DNA of 64,000 nucleotides, from positions 30,026,696 to 30,090,695 of the forward strand of contig OX579638.1 of NCBI GenBank assembly GCA_951230915.1, given 5' to 3'. Origin of the DNA: Antitrichia curtipendula. Taxonomy: Eukaryota; Streptophyta; Bryopsida; Hypnales; Leucodontaceae. Below the pieces are notes generated by a model. That model saw only the letters and a list, made by a program, of their open reading frames with translations, was not told where the DNA came from and ran no database searches. The position numbers and the translations under genes are program-made. Of this stretch, positions 35,215-45,930 are shown in pieces (the stretch's first letter is position 1; each line of letters starts with the position of its first letter).

Positions 35215-36708
35215 ATGCCGAGGCCAAAGAAGGAAGGGAAAGGCAAGCGGGTGTTGTCAGATGATGAAGAAGCTAGGATAACTAAGGAATATCCCACAGA
35301 TGCTTGCAAAGAATTTTTGATCGAATTTACTGTCAAGTTTTATGAGTCCGAAACCACCACGTCCCTGGATAGCAAATATGTTAGATATCAAGAGGAATGC
35401 ATTCAAAAATTTAAAAACGACATGACGCAGAAGATGTTAGAAGCACTGAACGTTCCGCAATGGAGGCATGAGATGGACAAACCGCGCTTCAACAAATTCT
35501 TGGCGAACAGGGTGAATGATGCATTTTGGAATGCCAAAGTGATTGTAGAAAAATTCAGCAAGAGCTACCGTGCACAGGATGCAGACTTCGAGCAAATCAT
35601 TCTCAGGGCAGACTTGTTTATTCAACGGTGCCATCCATTTGCTAATTCACGGAATAGGCAAGGGTCAATGTTTTGGTGGAAGAGCGTTGAGGGAATGGCG
35701 GAATTGCAGAAGGGGCGACGGCATCTCGTAGCGCTTCCAGAAACAGCAAAGGTGATTGCACAAGATGACAAAGTCATGATGGGCGGGTATGCAACAATTC
35801 GTAGGGTCCGAATTGAAGGATGTCCTGGGATACCTGTATTTTGGGAGTTTGCATCAAAGGTATCTCGCCAACATGGTATACAACCAAAACTCGCAAAATT
35901 GGAACACCAAAACGAGTCAATGGCGGTGAGGATTCCACATGATGGAGTCATACGATTTTATGCAGTGCATGCAACAAACAACGAAGGGTATTCATACTGG
36001 TGGAACGGCGGAATACTGCGGCAAATGTTGAACTTGGATGTGCAATATCCAGACAACATAGGTATTGCTTTGGCTTGTGCAAACGCTGATCCCGAAGAGG
36101 TGATTTGAGCTTTCCGTCTCGCTCGTTGGAGGAGGAAGCGCACGGAGCTTGCATGGGCATTGCTGCACATCATGAATGCAGTGCACAATGCTGGACATCT
36201 CCACAATGATATTTCCCCGGACAACATCATGTTTCACTTTCCCGAAGACGAGTCCCTAGTCTACATTGGAGTTTGCGATTGGGGCTTGACTTCCGTAAGT
36301 AGCGAAGCACCCAAATCCTTGTACACGTTCACATCTGCGGGTGAGAAGGAAGAAGCTTTGCGAAGGAGGTGGTGGGTAGACCCCAATATTGCATATTTGC
36401 ATAAGCGAAATGCGGATGTGGAAATCATTCCCAATTTATCACGAAAATCAGAGGAATATGTGGTGGGTCGAATAGCTCAGAAGATCAACAAACAATGCAT
36501 GTCAGTGGCCTACCACAAGTTACACCGGGAAACCCAAGGACATACAAAGTTTAGCCATGAGGATTTGGCAATGGTGTTTCATCAATACTTGGAGCGACTT
36601 TGCAATGAAGACAACGGTTCACGAGGTAGTTTGGCTGAAATTACCAATCGATTTACCAATTCTTACAATTGGCCAATACCAGATGAACACTTCCGACATT
36701 CATATTAG
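35215..36708 (+). CDS. Cargo gene C: protein-kinase-like protein with one in-frame TGA
   Basis: Start chosen at AAGATGCCGAGG (35,215), giving MPRPKKEGKGKR, a likely nuclear signal and parallel to gene B. The first 297 codons hold a helical N-terminal region and then what looks like a kinase N-lobe (GGYATIRRVRI, then FWEFASK, where K215 could be the ATP-binding Lys). A TGA follows at 36,106-36,108, and the same register continues for 199 codons with the C-lobe: HNDISPDN (HRD-like loop, D332 and N337) and CDWG (DFG-like, D355). Lys, Asp, Asn and Asp are all present, so an active kinase or a recent descendant is plausible. HxD and DWG variants point away from standard plant receptor kinases. Whether the TGA is decay, read-through or a sequencing error is unknown. 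Array 5 and a TATA-like box lie upstream. Confidence 0.75.
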
Positions 36709-37059
36709 TACTTGAGTGTACTATATAGACTATAGAACTGTAGAAGTATTTAATCAACGTAGAAGTGAGGATTTACGTTTGTGGACCATGTGGCCTAAAT
36801 AGTATTATTTTTCATTTCTAGTATATACCAATTTATATGCAATTGGATGTACATTTTGGATTCTATAGTGTCCGGAAATTGTATATCTTCTCCATCATTT
36901 TTTATATGAAATACATAAACCGCTTTAACCAAAAATGCATAAATTCTTGTTGATGGATGTTGGATTGATAAGGTTCTGTGAGAAGTTGTATGAATTGTCA
37001 TATGAACGTGCATGTAATAGGACAATGCAAAAGGAGTACATTATATTTAGGTTTTCAGT

Positions 37060-38090
37060 AATGTCTACCCATTTTTTTTTTAATTGAATACCCTTTAGGG
37101 TATTCAAATTCCTATTCTACCCTTTTTTAACAAAAAATTCAATACCCTTTAGGGTCTTGAATTTCCTATTGTACCCATTTTTTGAAAAAATTGAAAACCC
37201 TTTACTTCTTTAGGGTATTCAATTTCCTGTTCCACCCATTTAAAAAAAAAATTGAATACCCTCTAGGATAATCAATTTCCTATTGTACCCATTTCTTTAA
37301 AAAAATTGAATATCCTCTAGGAATCTAGGGTATTCAATATGTATTCTATCTAGTTTTTTTTCAAAATGGAATATCCTTGAGGGTATTGGATTTGAAGAAA
37401 CATCCATTTAAGAAAAAAAATGAATACCCTAGAGGAGTAGAGGGTACTATATATATCTATTGTACCCATTTTTTTTCCAAATTGAATACCCTTCAGGGTA
37501 TTCAGTTTTCCTATTCTACCCATTTAAAAAAAATATTGAATACCCTAAAGGGTATTCAATTTCCTATTCTACCCATTTTATTTTTAAAATTCAATATCCT
37601 AGAGCGTATTCAATTTCCTATTCTACCTATTTAAAAAAAAATTGAATATCCTCTACGGTGTTCAAATTTCTATTCTATTCATTTTTAAAAGAAAATTGAA
37701 TTTCCTCTAGGGTATTCAATTTCCTATTCAACCCATTTAAAAAAAAATTGAACACCCTAGAGGGTATTCAATTTCCTACTCTATTGATTCATTTTTTAAA
37801 AGTTTATACCCTCCAGGGTATTCCATTTCCTATTCTACCCATTTTGGGTTAAAAATCGAATACTCTAGAGGGTAAGAGGGTATTCAATTTCCTATTCTAC
37901 CCATCTTTTTTTAAAATTCAATACACTAGTCCCTAGAGGATGTTCAATTTTCTAATCTACCCATTTTTTTAAAATAATTGAATTTCCTGTAGGATATTCT
38001 ATTTCCTATTCAACCCATTTAAAAAAAATTTGATTACCCTACAAATTTGAATACCTTAAAGGCTTTTCAATTTGAAAAAATATTTATTTA
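37060..38090. repeat. Palindromic minisatellite, about 60-bp unit
   Basis: About 16 units, each containing TTGAATACCC, a short GC core (CTAGAG or TTTAGG), GGGTATTCAA, then TTTCCTATTCTACCCATTT and an A-run. The paired TTGAATACCC/GGGTATTCAA makes each unit self-complementary. It lies just inside array 6 near the right end of the hAT element. Confidence 0.85.
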
Positions 38091-38103
38091 AGAAAAAAAT
38101 CGC

Positions 38104-38370
38104 TAGTCCGACGCCCGCTCCCGTCCGACTTTCCTCCAGCCCGTCCGACCTCCGACGGAGCGTCCGCATTTCCATCCGACCTCAGACGTCCCGAAGGCCC
38201 GTCCGACCTTTGACCCTCCGTCCGAAGTCCCGTCCGACCTCCCGACCCCCTATCCGACCATCCACTGGACGGGGGGTCGGGGTCCGTCCGAATGCCCAGG
38301 GACGTCCGGAGGCCAGCGTCCTGGGACTCTGGACGTACGTTCGGACATCCAGGGCGTCCGGACGTCTGGA
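38104..38370. repeat. GTCCGA/TCGGAC array 6 (right subterminal)
   Basis: CCGTCCGAC words up to within 10 bp of the right terminus; read inward they are TCGGAC, mirroring array 1. Confidence 0.85.
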
Positions 38371-38387
38371 CAACCCTAACGAGACCC

Positions 38388-38938
38388 GTGTGGAATTAAG
38401 CGGCAGCCAGGGGGAAAACCCCCACTTATCGTAAGATCTGCCAACTGCAGTATTAGTCTAGTTCTTAGTAGATTCTCCTTTGCTAAATCCGGATAGTATA
38501 TATATGTTGTTGTAGTGAAGAGGAGTGACTAGATTCTACGTGACCTGCTTCCCGGATTGGCCATCCGAAAAGTCGTAAGGAGACGGAAACTTGCTTTGTC
38601 ATAGCATTGAGATGGAGTGGTTGTCTTGGGTTGTTTTGGTTGTTTTTGATAGTTTACAGAGTGTGAGATTCATAAGTGGTGGAGTCCCTACCCCTTTAAA
38701 AAGTACAAGCGGACTGCCTAAAGGTAAAACATGGGCATAACAAACCAAAGAAGTCATAAAATCAGATTCCGGAAGAGGACGGATCCAGATCAGAATCTGG
38801 AAAAGTGGGGCAAAAAGTTTTGTATTGGATTTGGGTGTTTTGGGATAATCCGGATAACCTGAACTCATAGCAACATAGTAGTCTCTTTGGACTATATTTG
38901 TGTCATCTAACCACAATTGTGTGTTAAAGATGCTTACA
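38388..38938. repeat. LTR-like segment, right part; matches 61,937-62,515 inverted
   Basis: Its reverse complement aligns with the plus strand from 61,937: both begin TGTAA, then CTTTAACACACAATTGTGG, and share CCGTCCT, GGGACTCCACCACTTAT and CTGCAGTTGGCAGATCTT. The shared edge ...TTACA (TG/CA-type end) suggests an LTR boundary at 38,938. The hAT element inserted into this segment. Confidence 0.65.
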
Positions 38939-39735
38939 CCTAGATTATGCACATGACAACCACGTAGCAATCCTCGACATGTACTATATACAAGCGGGAG
39001 CACAACTTTGAATGGTCTTGGAGATTCACAGTTTAAAGAGTAATATTTGAGCAATTTGAAAGAATTGCGCATTGGTGCCAATCCAAATCCATCCATTTCA
39101 TCAGACAACGATGATGTAAAAACATTGGAGTGTATGTTTTGTTGATTTTCTAGCCATCCAATGCATTCTCCACTCAAATTGTTAAACCCTACATCGGAAG
39201 CTTTGTCTGCAGAGAAGACAAACATTCTAGGACGTTCGGAAGGAAGACCATCCGCAGTGAAGGAGTGCAAAAAAGCTAAGAAGAAAAGAGTAATGGAGCC
39301 TTTTGCAATCTTTCCATCAAAAAAATAGAATGTAGATAGAACCCCCCTTGATGCATGTCTACCTCTAACCAAGCGAAAGGTGAAATCAATTCACGACCTT
39401 AAACAAGGTATTAGAAAGTCAATACTAAAAGCCAAAAGGGACCATAAGTTAGGTAGACCAATGAAATCAAGCGCATCGAAACAAGTACAAGAAGAAGGAA
39501 AAAAGATTGTACAATCTTCATCAGACAGTATACAAAATTCATCTAGCAAGGATGAATCCGGATGGGATACAACAGGTCATAGTAGCGGGGCTAAAGTGAA
39601 AGGAGATAGTGATTACCAGCCTTAGTCCATAAAGATTGAGAAGATGTAGACTTGGGTGTTTAGTTTCTTGTGATAAACACATTATGTTATGGCAATTGAT
39701 TGTTTGAACTTTTCATTGTAATACAAATTTTCTCC
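38939..39735 (+). pseudogene. Relic 3' end of a second hAT transposase of the same family
   Basis: Conceptual translation of the plus strand follows the C-terminal third of the transposase at 19,348-22,431: GSTTLNGLGD versus ASTTLDGCGS, SISSDNDDVKTL versus SISSRSDDDKDETL, EALSAEK versus QSLSATK, then KKKRVMEPFA, RTPLDA, IRKSIL and the ending KVKGDSDYQP. It has at least three internal stops (TAA, TGA, TAG). Similarity continues past the stop codon to about 39,735 and begins abruptly at 38,939 where the LTR-like segment abuts. No GTCCGA array is left here. An opposite-strand open frame over 38,599-39,372 is an artefact of this relic plus the LTR-like DNA. Confidence 0.85.
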
Positions 39736-40182
39736 TTGATGTTGGGCACACCATCAAGTTTTTGTTTTTTCAAATACCTATGGGTGCACTTGAGGTAACA
39801 TGAGCCACTATTCTCGTAACCGGTCCTTTTTTAGGTCTTCTTTTCTAAATATCTCAAAATGTTTATTCCAACTACATTAAAAGCTTGGAGGAGTTTATAG
39901 AGGATTATAAGTTGTTTCTAATACTTGAAACCATTTTTCCAAAAAAAAATTCTAAATATACAAAAAGCAACATAATAGGGTGTAACTAGCCCTTTTTTGT
40001 CCTTTTGAGTGCTTTTTTGGATGTATACTGTCAAGTTCTGGATGATTTTTGCGCTTCGTCGTTTTCTTCACTGTGAGGATGAATACAGTGTGGTTTCGTT
40101 CCCGATTTCATACATCCTTCGATCATTAGCCAGGGTTTTGCCAAACCAGCACACATTAGGTTTGGATTTTCAAACCTTTGCA

Positions 40183-40690
40183 GCTGCTCATGGAGGATGC
40201 AATGCGTGAGTTTTGTGAACACCGCAGCGCAGCTGCTGAAACCCTTGCTGCTCATGGAGGATGCAATGCATGAGTTCTGTGTACACCCGAGCGCACCTGC
40301 TGAAACCCTTGCTGCTCATGGAGGATGCAATGCGTGAGTTCTGTGTACACCCGAGCGCACCTGCTGAAACCCTTGCTGCTCATGGAGGATGCAATGCGTG
40401 AGTTTTGTGAACACCCGAGTGCAAAGGCTGAAACCCTTGCTGCTCATGGAGGGTACAATGTGTGAGTTTTGTGAACACCCGAGCGCACCTGCTGAAACCC
40501 TTGCTGCTCATGGAGGATGCAATGTGTGAGTTTTGTGAACACTCGAGCGTAGCTGCTGAAATCCTTGCTGCTCATGGAGGATGCAATGCGTGAGTTTTGG
40601 GTTCACCCGAGTGCCTAGGCTGAAACCCTTGCTGCTCATGGAGGGTACAATGTGTGAGTTTTGTGAACACCCGACCACAGCTGTAAGAGC
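40183..40690. repeat. 64-bp tandem repeat, eight copies
   Basis: GCTGCTCATGGAGG recurs at 40,183, 40,247, 40,311, 40,375 and 40,439, an exact 64-bp period, continuing to about 40,690. Each unit contains ATGCAATGCGTGAGTT, GAACACCCGAG and CTGAAACCCTT. It lies about 600 bp upstream of the transposase-like gene and could be part of its promoter region. Confidence 0.9.
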
Positions 40691-41289
40691 ATTTCCCCCA
40701 CTCTCTGAGTAACTTTGCATGCAGTTTGGCCTCGATTAAGGCAGGATGATGGAATTCTGTGCATTTGCAAAAAGCAAATGAGTGCTTGTGATTGTGAGCA
40801 TTTTGTTTTGAGTGAGTGTGAGCATTTTGACAGGGTGCTTGTTTAGGGTTCAGTCTGTTGTAAAGAGAGACAGGAAGCAGGCCTTTGCCTTTCGATGGGA
40901 GAGGGACATCGTGTGGTCCTGGCCTCCAATCTCAAACTCTGATTGAGCATTTAGGGTTCCTAAACCCTAAACCCTTCGAGGTTGTAACTGCTGTTTGCGC
41001 AACATCTTCCTGCTCCAGTATCTCTGCAGAACCAGCACTCCTGTACAGGTGAGGATTGGGAATTTCGTGAGTACTGGTTTTGTATAATTGGGTGTGACCA
41101 TATTCTTAGTTTTGTGCATTATGCACAGTTTTTGAATAAATGATGGATTACTCTGGTTTAGCAACGTGATTTACTTGTGAGAGGAATGCTTTGGTTGTTC
41201 ATTTCTGAAATGCTCTAGTTTTCCCTTGTTTATGGTTCAGTGAACATAATACTTTTGACCAGCAGGGACTGGTTTTTGGGAGCTGTAGG

Positions 41290-44200
41290 ATGGCAGACGA
41301 CGTAAGAGGAAGTATGCCAGTAGGTCATCAAGGACAAGCGTACCGACTCTGGTATGCAGAGAAGCGAAAGCTAGATGGACGGGAGCGTACCCGCAGATGT
41401 AGAGCTAGGAAATTGGCATCTGCTGCCATCGAGCAAGATCCAGCAGTTCCTCAGAGCGTACCTCTTACACAACAGCAGTATGAAGGCAGGGCTGCAAGGA
41501 TTAGTGCCAACCTTGCTAAAGAGTTTGTTGACTTCGCATCTTCGCGTTTGGAAAGTTTTGACTCAAACATCCAGCACCTGACAATTCAAAAATTTCTAGG
41601 ACACACTGCCATGAAATCAATGATTCCTCCGTTTTTAAGTAACTTAAAAACTGTGCAGTTGCAGCACTCTGTTGTTTCAAGTGTGAGGACCGGTATGAGA
41701 GATCATTTGGTTGGGTCAAAACCATCCAAAATTGTAATGGCGAAGGACATCTTATGCACGTTTGCTTCGTCCTCTGATGTTGGGAGTGGAAGGGGGTTCG
41801 CTGGGCTTTTGGGGGTAGACAGAAGGAACATCCAGAAGGCTCGGGGCAGACGATTGGTTATTGATTCCGGTCAAGATGGTTTCTGGCTCCACAATCGAAG
41901 GGTGATTAGAAGCGATTCTCTCTCTGATCATGTGAAAGCTGTGGTGGCCCAGTGGTGGAGGAACGAGACAACGGTATCCCCCAATATGAAGGACGTTGTT
42001 ACCTTTCACGAGGGCTTACGGCAGTGGCTGTCACATCCCACGCACTTTCTGCAATGCTCTCAGGTACTATCACTACTTGCTACCTGTTCATTGCTTTCTA
42101 GTGTTGGAATTTTTCCTACACTTTGCTTGCACTGTGATCATGCTGCTTGGACTTTGCTTGCACTGTGATCGTGCTGCTTGGACTTAGCTACAGTTTGCTT
42201 GCACTGTGATCATGCAAATCTTATTGACAGCTTTTTTTACAGGTGATCAGGCTTGCTTTGGACTTTGCTGAGGGTGCTTGGCCTTTGCTGAGGGTGCTTG
42301 GCCTTTGCTGAGGGTGCTTGGCCTTTGCTGCGGGTGCTTGGCCTCTGCTGCGAGTGCTTGGCCTTTGCTGCGGGTGCTTGGCCTTTGCTGCGGGTGCTTG
42401 GCCTCTACTGCGGGTGCTTGGCCTTTGCTGCGGGTGCTTGGCCTCTACTGCGGGTGCTTGGCCTTTGCTGCGGGTGCTTGGCCTTTGCTGCGGGTGCTTG
42501 GCCTCTGCTGCGGGTGCTTGGCCTTTGCTACGGGTGCTTGGCCTCTACTGCGGGTGCTTGGCCTTTGCTGCGGGTGCTTGGCCTTTGCTGAGGGTGCTTG
42601 GCCTTTGCTGAGGGTGCTTGGCCTTTGCTGAGGGTGCTTGGGCTTAGCTTACGGTGCTTGGGCTTAGCTTAGGGTGCTTTGGCTTTGCTGAGGGTGCTTG
42701 GGCTTAGCTGAGGGTGCTATGGCTTTGCTTATTACTGCCTTGAAGCTTCTTGAATCCTCAAAATGGTTGCCCAAGCTTGCACTACCATGATGCCAAGTGT
42801 GTACAGTGATGAGTCTCCTTTGATCAAGGTTTCATCACTAATCCACGTTGCTGATACAAGTGCTAGTATTCTGAGGCAGGCTCTTGTAGAAATGCCGGTA
42901 GGCACCCTTGTAGCATTTACTTGATGTGCATGTATTTTAAGTTAAACTTGGTTTTTGCTTCTGAGAGGCTTTGTGATTTTCTGAAACTGACTTGTAGTCT
43001 GTTATTGCAGCTAGAGTTCTACACGAAATTCTCGTCTAAGCATCCTGACGTGAAGTGTAGCTTATCTTCTTTTGAGGCATTAAAACCATGGTGGGTGAAG
43101 CGGTTGCGGATTTGGAATACATGCTGCTGCCGTTACCACCAGGAGCTGATGGAGCTGCTCACTGCACTAGACCTCATGCGCACTGATAAGCAGGGAGTTC
43201 ATTTTAATTGCACCTGCCATTGTGATTTGGTTTGTAGGGGGGTTGGTTCTGAACATGTGTTTACCATGTGTGATGCTCACAAGTTGAAGTATGAGCGTCT
43301 CACTGCTTTGTGGACATCAATCTTGTGTCCAATAGAAGAATTTTCAATGTGGCACAAAAGGGACTGTTTAATGGGAAATTGTGTGGATTGTGGCCTGCAG
43401 TTACTGCGGGTGTGCCCCTTGGAGTTAAACTCTGAGAAAATGGTTAAGTGGAAAAGCATAGGATATAAGACAATTGGCACGACTGAAGACGGGAATCCAC
43501 GGAAGGCATCAGTGCTGGAATACCGCGAAACCGTGCCTCGTGAGTTGATTGAATACCTGAAACCAAAACTGAGGGCTTTTGTCTTGCACAATTATATTGC
43601 ATCGTGGCAGGATTATCAGTTCAGAGAGATGTTTGGTTCAGTTCCTCCTAGCACATTGATTTCATGTGTTGACTTCTCTGAGAACTACACTTTGAAAGTT
43701 CAAAACGAGATCCAGTCCATGCATTGGCATAACGACCAGATAACAATTTTGGTTCACATTACGTACAGATTGAATCCTGATTGGCATGCTGAAAATGATG
43801 AGCCGTTGTTGCTCAAGGAATTTCATTATTATGTATCGGATGATAAGACACATGACTCGTTATTTGTTCAACATTGCTTCATGCTGAATTGGGATCATGT
43901 CAAGAATCAAGGATTTATGCCTGAAAAGCACATAGTATGGTCTGATGGCTGCAGCGGGCAATTTAAGTCAGCAAGGGCATGGTATTTTATCAGTCGTTAT
44001 CCTAATATGACTAGTTCTGCTGCTATGAGAGAGGGTTGTCAAATGGTGTGGAACTATTTTGGATCGGGCCATGGGAAGGGGGAGGTGGATGGCGCAGGTG
44101 CATTGATGAAGCGAGAAATTCGAACAAAGCAGATGAAGCCAAATGGCGAGAAGCTTCAAAATGCTCAAGAGATTGTGGAATTTTTAAGGAGGAGGGCGCG

Positions 44201-44942
44201 AAGGGTACATGCAGGTCCACAAGGGGCACGAGCAACAACAAACAAGTACTTCTGGCTCATTCCCGTCTCTGGTCCCGGGAGTGTGGACCGGGCTAATGAG
44301 AAGCAAGCTGAGAGAGTGCCCGGCAGCATGGCAAACCACCAAGCACGTTCAGTAAGTGCCCGGGACCCCACCATCATTCAATATCGGCAATTGACATGCC
44401 TCTGTTATTCTTGTTCAGGTTATCAGCTTGCACGCGGGTGCCACCAATCAGAGCACGTGCAAGAATGGTTACTGCACAGATTGAAGCCTCAAGTTCCCAC
44501 CCAAGTACGCCGTCTCTATGACCAAGATGATGAGGTGGAAGCCGGTTCAGGAGGTGAATGGATTGCAGATGGCTTGTGTGTAGGTGACAATGTGGCAGTT
44601 CGAGCTCCGTCCAAAGATGAACCATTCTGGCTGATGATGGTTCAGCAGGCCACCCACACAGTCATGGAGACATTCACCGACGTTGATGGGAATGTTTATG
44701 TTCCGGGGGATGTTGTGTTTAGCGGGTTCTGGTATGAGCGTCTTAGACTTGGAAGTAGAACTTACCTGCTCCGGAATGATAAAGAACCTACCTCAATCTA
44801 TAGTCATTTAGTTTTGGCGTCAAAGTTCCATCTGCCACCTATTATACACCCTGTAAAGAGTCGATTCTCTGGTTATGAGTTGCAAGCAGAGGTCAAAGAA
44901 ATCATAGATGAAGCCCTCAGGGCAGCCTTGATGTTAGATTAG
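41290..44942 (+). CDS. Intron-containing transposase-like gene of an unassigned DDE-type family
   Basis: Exon 1 (41,290 to 42,063, donor CTCAG/GTACTA) encodes a basic N-terminus (RERTRRCRARK) and LLGVDRRNIQKARGRR, FWLHNRRVIRSD and WWRNETTVSPNMKDVV. A candidate exon ends at 42,897. The last exon (acceptor TTATTGCAG, 43,011 to stop 44,942) has FEALKPWWV, TCCCRYH, VDFSENY with EIQSMHW, WSDGCSGQFKS and GSGHGKGEVDG. From memory, this motif order (DFxENY, SDGxxxQxK, HGKGxxDG) characterises uncharacterised mobile-element proteins found in animal and plant genomes; the Asp, Asp and Glu/Asp positions suit an RNase H-type nuclease. I cannot name the superfamily. A 20-bp minisatellite fills the first intron. 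A zinc-cluster CLCYSCSGY lies near the C-terminus. No inactivating break is seen in exons 1 and 3. Confidence 0.7.
42250..42720. repeat. 20-bp minisatellite in the first intron of the transposase-like gene
   Basis: About 23 tandem copies of a 20-bp unit (GGCCTTTGCTGCGGGTGCTT and variants). Because 20 is not a multiple of 3, all three frames read the same peptide cycle and give spurious Leu/Ala/Gly-rich open frames. Confidence 0.95.
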
Positions 44943-44944
44943 AG

Positions 44945-45925
44945 ACCTTGAATTGAAAGTGCATTTCATTAATGCAAATGTCCTATTTCTTCTAATGCAC
45001 ACCTCTCATATGGGTATTTCTGGTTTTCGTGATGGAGCATGGTAGGTATTATACTCTGATGTGGTTTCTATGGTCTTTGTGATGGTTTGCAATCATGGGG
45101 TAAATTAGAGTGCTAAACAAGTTCAGGATGTGTATGCTAAACAAAATGGCAGAGATTGAAGTTGAGCTTCAATTCTACAATCACTTAAGTAGTTACTTGT
45201 TTTGTGCTAAAATTGCTCCCACACTTGCTGGATGTGATTGCAGTGAATGATTGATCATGAGCACCAAACACGTAGGTAATGGCTAATGTTATGTGCATGT
45301 TCCAATAGTTGCTGCAGTTGCGGTACAAGCTATTGAACCAGAATCTGTAAGCTCAAATTTCATGTTCTACAGTGTACACTTTGAAGCTGATTTCTACACC
45401 ATTCTTTTATTTGACTCTATTCACGTGTTCACTCTGATGGGAGCTGTGAAGATGCATTTTTCTGTTTACGTTCTCATAAACATGGGCTGTGAACTCTGTC
45501 CAGTAAACCAAGAATTTCAGGGGGCACCGAACAGGTACCTAATGCTATCCAGTAGTTCTATGCAGAACTATCAAATGCTTGCTGCAGCTGCGGTACAAGC
45601 TATTGTAAGCAGCATGTGTAACCTCGAATTAGGAATTCCTAAGTTCATAAATTAAAACGAATTTGCAGGGCATCCTAAACTGCTAAACATCCACTTAGAA
45701 CCCACTGCTGCCGTCTTTTCTCCTTGCATATGCTGGTCTCCCCATCACTTGCTTTGGGGATTTATCTGCACACCAAAGGAAGTGAACCAAAAGTGAAAAC
45801 TCTATCGAAGCAACGAAAGCAATCAAAAGACAACTTACTTCAGATTGAAACAGCACCGGTGTTCCCTCTCACTCCAAAACAACAGTGCAAAGCAGAGAAT
45901 AGAATATGATAAAAGCCATGATGGA
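44945..45925. other. Intergenic region between convergent genes
   Basis: No gene recognised. A 27-bp phrase containing GCGGTACAAGCTATTG occurs twice (near 45,308 and 45,580), suggesting a small local duplication. Confidence 0.4.
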
Positions 45926-45930
45926 AAATA

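Larger units (their letters stand above)
18388..38379. mobile_element. Giant 20.0-kb hAT transposon with four genes
   Basis: The left end is CAGGGTTGTC and the right end, read inward, is TAGGGTTGTC, giving a 10-bp inverted repeat with the C/T difference at the outermost base also known from maize Ac. It is flanked by a perfect 8-bp direct repeat, ACGAGACC (18,380-18,387 and 38,380-38,387), the duplication length diagnostic of hAT. Inside are an hAT transposase (-), gene A (-), gene B (+) and gene C (+), plus several minisatellites. Arrays of GTCCGA/TCGGAC lie just inside both ends and upstream of every gene. Total length is 19,992 bp, very long for an hAT element. The ends and duplication are seen directly; that the whole unit moved as one is inferred from them. 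Confidence 0.9.

Noticed and set aside
38599..39372. 257-aa open frame on the minus strand
   Set aside because: Its first half is antisense to the relic hAT transposase tail and its second half is LTR-like repeat shared with 62 kb; the junction is a transposon boundary, so it is not a gene.
42278..42631. Three overlapping repetitive proteins (AWPLLRVLGLC cycles)
   Set aside because: A 20-bp tandem repeat in an intron reads the same in all frames.
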